Shown in pieces: positions 6,337 through 9,335 of a DNA stretch of 9,335 nucleotides. The notes beneath the pieces were generated by a model that saw nothing but the letters and a program-made list of their open reading frames with translations, was not told the origin of the DNA and ran no database searches. The stretch comes from an uncultured archaeon (lineage in GTDB: Archaea > Thermoproteota > Nitrososphaeria > Nitrososphaerales > Nitrosopumilaceae): positions 1-9,335 of the forward strand of contig CALBNQ010000113.1 of NCBI GenBank assembly GCA_937896495.1, read 5' to 3'. Made by a program: the position numbers and the translations under genes. Each line of letters begins with the position of its first letter. Within the stretch, counting starts at the first letter, position 1.

Positions 6337-6378
6337 GGTACATTTCTAAAAACAATTAGTATGTTTTAGAAATGTACC
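6337..6378. promoter_or_regulatory. Large palindromic operator between divergent promoters
   Basis: GGTACATTTCTAAAA (6337-6351) and its exact reverse complement (6364-6378) form 15-bp arms around 12 nt; pairing extends through CA/TG with a one-base bulge. Each arm ends a few bases upstream of one of two divergent TATA-like boxes (6321-6329 minus, 6385-6392 plus), so each arm probably serves one promoter. The outer GGTACAT half-site recurs in the palindrome before the winged-helix gene at 8640-8662. The regulator's identity is inferred from proximity and the shared motif. Confidence 0.7.
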
Positions 6379-6384
6379 TAATTG

Positions 6385-6392
6385 TTTTTAAT
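6385..6392 (+). promoter_or_regulatory. TATA-like box for the divergent surface-protein gene
   Basis: TTTTTAAT is centred about 25 nt before the ATG at 6414, 6 nt after the right operator arm. It supports a leaderless mRNA beginning at 6414 rather than use of the ATG at 6372, which lies inside the operator. Confidence 0.5.
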
Positions 6393-6413
6393 CAAAAATT
6401 CTCATTTGTCATT

Positions 6414-8159
6414 ATGAGATTACTGTTGACAGTTTTAGTTATGGTTAGTGTAATTATCATGTTCTCTACAGTTGAATATTCTTATGCAACGACAAACAAT
6501 GAGGGTACCTTTGATGGCTCTACTCATTTTGTAAATGCAAAGAATCCTGGAATTGAAATGAAATTTTGTAAAAATACTCCTTGGTCCACTTATGGTTGGG
6601 ATGATCCATCATATGCTACAATGGATCAACAAAAATTAAAACAATTAGTTTATGAAAAATGTATTGATGCAGAACCAAATTTTGAATTCTGGCCAACAGG
6701 CTCAGTAAAAATCTTAATTTCTGCACCTGCTTGGAATACTAATGAAAATCAAGTAGATGTTATTGGAAAACAATTAGGTTCTGATAATATCACATGCTCT
6801 AGTAGTGATGCCGGATTTTATGACACTGCTTCATCAAATGGGTTAGGAATGGTAGAAATTGGAACTGATACAGGATTGTTTGGTGGTGCTCTTAGCTTAT
6901 CTGGTCCATCTTACAAGAGACTGATTTCTGAATCTGGAACATATCAATATGGTAGTTCTGATGCAGGTGATGGAACTGCAAGTTATGGTAGCGTAAAAAC
7001 TTGTAAATTAAAAACTAGTAATTCTGGTTCATTTACTGTAAATTGGGAATTTTCAGAAGATCAACATATCATTAAAAGTGGTCAATACAGTTACCGAGAA
7101 GCAGATGTCGCATTTGGTAAAGATGTCTATGGAATAGATGATGAGATAAAAATTAAGGTCAATGATCGAGATATGCTTAGATGGAGTTATGATAGTAAAT
7201 CCACCCCAATCAAGGTTTGGTCTGACAGTGATCTTGCAGGCATTGAAGTTATGGTCAAATATAAAAGACAATTTTGGATTCCTGATGCAGAAGATGGAAA
7301 TCATGAAGCAACAATAACACTCACCACCACAGATGACTCATTGTCTGGAGGAGATACCACCAATGGTAGATTACATGTAAGTCCCGGTGATCATATTTAT
7401 GCACAATATCTTGACTATACTCTGCCTCCTCCTTCTGGCGAGGATGGTTGTAAAATAGGTTTTGGCCCTAGTGCATTATCTGCAGCTTTGTCTTCATGTG
7501 AGAATAAAATAATCACAAATTTTGCTTTAGTTTCTGATTATCAACCAAAATTCCCTATAACACTCACCACAACATCTGATGATGATCTGCCCACATTTGC
7601 TTTAGGTGACGTATCTGTAATTACTCCAACAGATTATGCATTTACAAAATATACTTCTGATGGATTATACAAAGTGGTATTATGGGCAAATTCTAATAAT
7701 GAATTAGAAAAAAATGCAGACAATAGAATTAAAATGATTTTCTATGATGGTTTTACTGAAAAACAATTAACGAATGTTAAATATGATTTCAAATTTGTAA
7801 ACGCAGATAAAACAACTAAAACAAATATCAATACTCTTGATGGTTACTCTACCCAAGTAGTTAACCCGATTGAATCAAACCCTTCAAAATTAATAATTTC
7901 TAACATTAATGGATCTGAATCAAATGAAATCCAATTTATGATTCCTGTAGTTGATGAAATAAATGATATGGTATACGTAAAGTCTGATGCCAGAGCGTTA
8001 GATCAAATTACATCTGAAACATTTGTGGATTATTTGGAAACATTAGACATGGTTCCTAATTGGATTCTCACTACTGTTTCTTATTGGGATTCAGGCAGCA
8101 TTAGTGATGTGGAGTTTGTTAACCAAATGAAATTCTTGGTTCAAAATAACTATATTTAG
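6414..8159 (+). CDS. Large exported beta-sandwich surface protein with C-terminal PDWI-like module
   Basis: 581 aa from ATG 6414. An upstream in-frame ATG (6372) would add 14 residues, but it lies inside the operator, upstream of the TATA-like box, and would mask a good signal peptide (MRLLLTVLVMVSVIIMFS, to about residue 25). The mature part looks like repeated Ig-like or cadherin-like beta domains common in thaumarchaeal surface proteins: EIGTDTGLFGGALSLSG resembles the recurring 'ETGxDTGxFxG' strand, and a later repeat has YGIDDEIKIKVNDRD, VWSDSDLAGIEV and LHVSPGDHIYAQYLD. Six cysteines (in FCKN, KCID, ITCSS, KTCKL, DGCKI, SSCEN) could form disulfides, which may tie it to the divergent thioredoxin-CcdA operon. 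The last 40 residues (VPNWILTTVSYWDSGSISD...) are a diverged copy of the module in the propeller protein. No membrane anchor or PEFG tail is seen. Exact function unknown. Confidence 0.85.
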   Translation: MRLLLTVLVMVSVIIMFSTVEYSYATTNNEGTFDGSTHFVNAKNPGIEMKFCKNTPWSTYGWDDPSYATMDQQKLKQLVYEKCIDAEPNFEFWPTGSVKILISAPAWNTNENQVDVIGKQLGSDNITCSSSDAGFYDTASSNGLGMVEIGTDTGLFGGALSLSGPSYKRLISESGTYQYGSSDAGDGTASYGSVKTCKLKTSNSGSFTVNWEFSEDQHIIKSGQYSYREADVAFGKDVYGIDDEIKIKVNDRDMLRWSYDSKSTPIKVWSDSDLAGIEVMVKYKRQFWIPDAEDGNHEATITLTTTDDSLSGGDTTNGRLHVSPGDHIYAQYLDYTLPPPSGEDGCKIGFGPSALSAALSSCENKIITNFALVSDYQPKFPITLTTTSDDDLPTFALGDVSVITPTDYAFTKYTSDGLYKVVLWANSNNELEKNADNRIKMIFYDGFTEKQLTNVKYDFKFVNADKTTKTNINTLDGYSTQVVNPIESNPSKLIISNINGSESNEIQFMIPVVDEINDMVYVKSDARALDQITSETFVDYLETLDMVPNWILTTVSYWDSGSISDVEFVNQMKFLVQNNYI

Positions 8160-8171
8160 ACTGAATCTCTA

Positions 8172-8636
8172 TTATTCTCTCTGATCTAACGAATAGACTA
8201 TTTTTTTATTGATTTTGGATTTTTTAATAATTTCAAATTCTGACAGAATTTTTAACCTCTTTGAAACAATACTTTTTGAACATGCACTCTTTTCAACAAT
8301 CTCATCTAAACTAAACTCCTTTTGAGCACTCATTATTTTGACAATTTCTTTTAATCCATTATTGTTTTGTATAGAATATTTTATTTCTTGATTTTTTGTC
8401 ATATTTATTGGAAAGTAACGTTTTTTGTATGTACGTTTCATTATGATTTTGTTATTACTTTCTAAATTTCTTAAATGATGGTTTAAGGTGGATGCGGGTA
8501 TTGATAAATTATATGATATTTGTGATAATGTTTTTCCTGGATTCTCTTCTACATATTTTAAAACAATTTCATAATTACGTGAACCATCATTTTCATTTTG
8601 TTCTATGTTGTTGATTATTGTTTTTACATAAAACAA
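8172..8636 (-). CDS. Tandem winged-helix transcriptional regulator
   Basis: 154 aa, cytoplasmic. The first winged helix (about residues 20-77) has the recognition helix in IPASTLNHHLRNLESNNKI, typical of ArsR/MarR-like archaeal regulators, followed by a basic wing (KRTYKKRYFPIN). A second winged helix (about 94-152) contains SKSIVSKRLKILSEFEIIKK and a wing ending KIVYSLDQ. There is no ligand domain and no cysteines likely to sense metal apart from one (C119 in SACSKS). The start is TTG at 8636: no in-frame ATG is available, and a TATA-like AT-rich box at about 8664-8675 fits. A palindrome at 8640-8662, sharing GGTACATTT with the divergent operator at 6337-6378, overlaps the expected transcription start, suggesting autorepression. 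It converges with the surface-protein gene, 12 nt apart. Confidence 0.85.
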   Translation of the reverse strand: MFYVKTIINNIEQNENDGSRNYEIVLKYVEENPGKTLSQISYNLSIPASTLNHHLRNLESNNKIIMKRTYKKRYFPINMTKNQEIKYSIQNNNGLKEIVKIMSAQKEFSLDEIVEKSACSKSIVSKRLKILSEFEIIKKSKINKKIVYSLDQRE

Positions 8637-8639
8637 GAA

Positions 8640-8662
8640 TGGTACATTTGTGACATGTACCA
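8640..8662. promoter_or_regulatory. Palindromic operator before the winged-helix gene
   Basis: TGGTACAT (8640-8647) and ATGTACCA (8655-8662) form perfect 8-bp arms around a 7-nt spacer. It lies 3 nt upstream of the regulator's start codon, over its expected transcription start, and about 40 nt upstream of the ATG of the + strand mini PEFG gene. The half-site matches both arms of 6337-6378. Confidence 0.7.
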
Positions 8663-8703
8663 GAATTATTAAAAAATTTCATAATTAATTCCAATGAAAT
8701 GAG

Positions 8704-8856
8704 ATGAATGAGGATAGAACTAGACATATTGGAAAACAAATAGAGTTTGCAAATGTAGTTCCTGAATTTGAAACTATGACAATGATGATACTAACTGTCG
8801 CAATTATTAGTATTGTAGCAGTAACTGCAAAATCTAGAGTTATTCCAAGATTTTAG
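8704..8856 (+). CDS. 50-aa protein consisting mainly of a PEFG-CTERM-like tail
   Basis: ATG 8704 to TAG 8854-8856. Residues 18-45 read VVPEFETMTMMILTVAIISI followed by a short hydrophobic run and AKSR. This is the layout of the thaumarchaeal PEFG-CTERM sorting signal (PEFG, hydrophobic helix, basic end), normally the last part of large secreted proteins processed by an archaeosortase-like enzyme. Here the motif is PEFE, not PEFG. Only 17 hydrophilic residues precede it, there is no signal peptide, and the frame is closed by TGA at 8695. It is either a genuine small membrane peptide, possibly under the 8640-8662 operator, or the leftover 3' end of a lost surface-protein gene. The match is clear; expression is uncertain. 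Confidence 0.6.
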   Translation: MNEDRTRHIGKQIEFANVVPEFETMTMMILTVAIISIVAVTAKSRVIPRF

Positions 8857-8863
8857 GAATATC

Positions 8864-8881
8864 TTTTTTCTATTTTTTTAA
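8864..8881 (+). terminator. Poly-T tract, likely terminator of the mini PEFG gene
   Basis: Two T-runs (TTTTTT and TTTTTTT) follow within 25 nt of the TAG at 8854-8856, matching archaeal oligo-T termination. No stable hairpin is evident. Confidence 0.4.
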
Positions 8882-8940
8882 ATATTTCATTCATAACATT
8901 TTTTATAAAAATCACTCATTTCGAAGCTTGAACCAGTTAT

Positions 8941-8948
8941 TTTAAATT
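8941..8948 (+). promoter_or_regulatory. TATA-like box upstream of the membrane-protein gene
   Basis: TTTAAATT centred about 30 nt before the ATG at 8975 implies a very short or absent 5' leader. Confidence 0.4.
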
Positions 8949-8974
8949 CATAAAATGTTAATTTATGATATATC

Positions 8975-9335
8975 ATGTTTAGACCCGAACGAATTGTTGA
9001 AAGAAAATCCTCGCTTTTCTCCATAATTGTTGCAGGAATTGTTGGTATATTGGCAATTCCAATAATTGCACCACATTTTCTACATACCTTTCATCTTGCC
9101 CATATTGTATTGCACATTGGTGGAATAACACTTGCAGTATTCATCTCAACTCTGGCTTTTGTTGCATATGGAAAACTTAGAACAAAAAGACTGTTGTTAA
9201 GTGCAATAGCATTTGCTAACTTTGTTGTAGCTGAATTTGTATTACTAATTGATGCTACATGGCCTGGAGCATTTGATCTTGGTGACATGCCTCTTTTGGA
9301 GGTAGGACATTTATTGACATTTGCAACATTAGGAT
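8975..9335 (+). CDS. Histidine-rich multi-pass membrane protein, 3' end cut by the window
   Basis: At least 120 residues are visible from ATG 8975; the gene runs off the window. After a short charged N-terminus (FRPERIVERKSS) come hydrophobic segments at about 14-32, 44-65, 74-92 and a fourth starting near 106. The edge of the first and second segments is rich in histidine: H34, H37, H40, H43 and H47, with a further H112 in LLEVGHLLTF. Spacing of three to four residues would put these on one helix face, as in membrane heme- or metal-binding helices. No family is recognised. It sits alone on the + strand with its own TATA-like box, so it is not obviously part of the upstream regulon. Heme or metal binding is inferred. 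Confidence 0.75.
   Translation, partial: MFRPERIVERKSSLFSIIVAGIVGILAIPIIAPHFLHTFHLAHIVLHIGGITLAVFISTLAFVAYGKLRTKRLLLSAIAFANFVVAEFVLLIDATWPGAFDLGDMPLLEVGHLLTFATLG

Noticed and set aside
1..9335. CRISPR array, insertion sequence or prophage
   Set aside because: There are no regularly spaced repeats, transposase or integrase motifs, terminal inverted repeats or phage genes in the window.

Overview
The window is AT-rich and almost certainly from an ammonia-oxidising archaeon of the Nitrososphaerota (Thaumarchaeota), most likely a Nitrosopumilus-like marine lineage. Four things point there: two copies of the short 'IPDWIKNNAGWW' surface-protein module, an ESCRT-III/CdvB-family protein, a C-terminal tail resembling the PEFG-CTERM sorting signal, and promoters whose TATA-like boxes sit about 25 nt before the ATG, as in leaderless archaeal mRNAs.

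Layout. Positions 1-1669 (+) hold the end of a CcdA-type membrane electron carrier, followed 7 nt later by a membrane-anchored thioredoxin with a beta-rich C-terminal domain. Together they look like a DipZ protein split into two genes. A 9-bp-arm palindrome (1684-1703) precedes a CdvB paralogue (1748-2413, +), which converges with a basic orphan gene (2416-2757, -). Positions 2758-3340 hold no long ORF but several small candidate genes on the + strand. The best ends at 3339, a six-cysteine zinc-finger-like protein of about 67 aa that appears to start at ATT behind a strong Shine-Dalgarno sequence.

Positions 3380-6302 (-) form a two-gene operon with an 8-nt overlap: an exported sialidase-like beta-propeller with a CxCC(x4)C cluster and two PDWIKNNAGWW modules, then a thioredoxin-CcdA fusion. 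Divergent from it is a large exported beta-sandwich protein (6414-8159, +) ending in a diverged copy of the same module. Converging on that gene is a tandem winged-helix regulator (8172-8636, -). A 50-aa protein that is little more than a PEFG-like tail (8704-8856, +) and a truncated histidine-rich membrane protein (8975 to the edge, +) finish the window.

How it fits together. Most of the window concerns thiol-disulfide chemistry outside the membrane: two CcdA systems move reductant outward to two different thioredoxin domains, and one is translationally coupled to a Cys-rich secreted propeller. The same GGTACATTT-type inverted element occurs between the divergent promoters (6337-6378) and directly before the winged-helix gene (8640-8662). 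This suggests that the local regulator controls the propeller/CcdA operon, the divergent surface protein, itself, and perhaps the mini PEFG protein. That regulon is inferred from sequence and is the most interesting hypothesis here.
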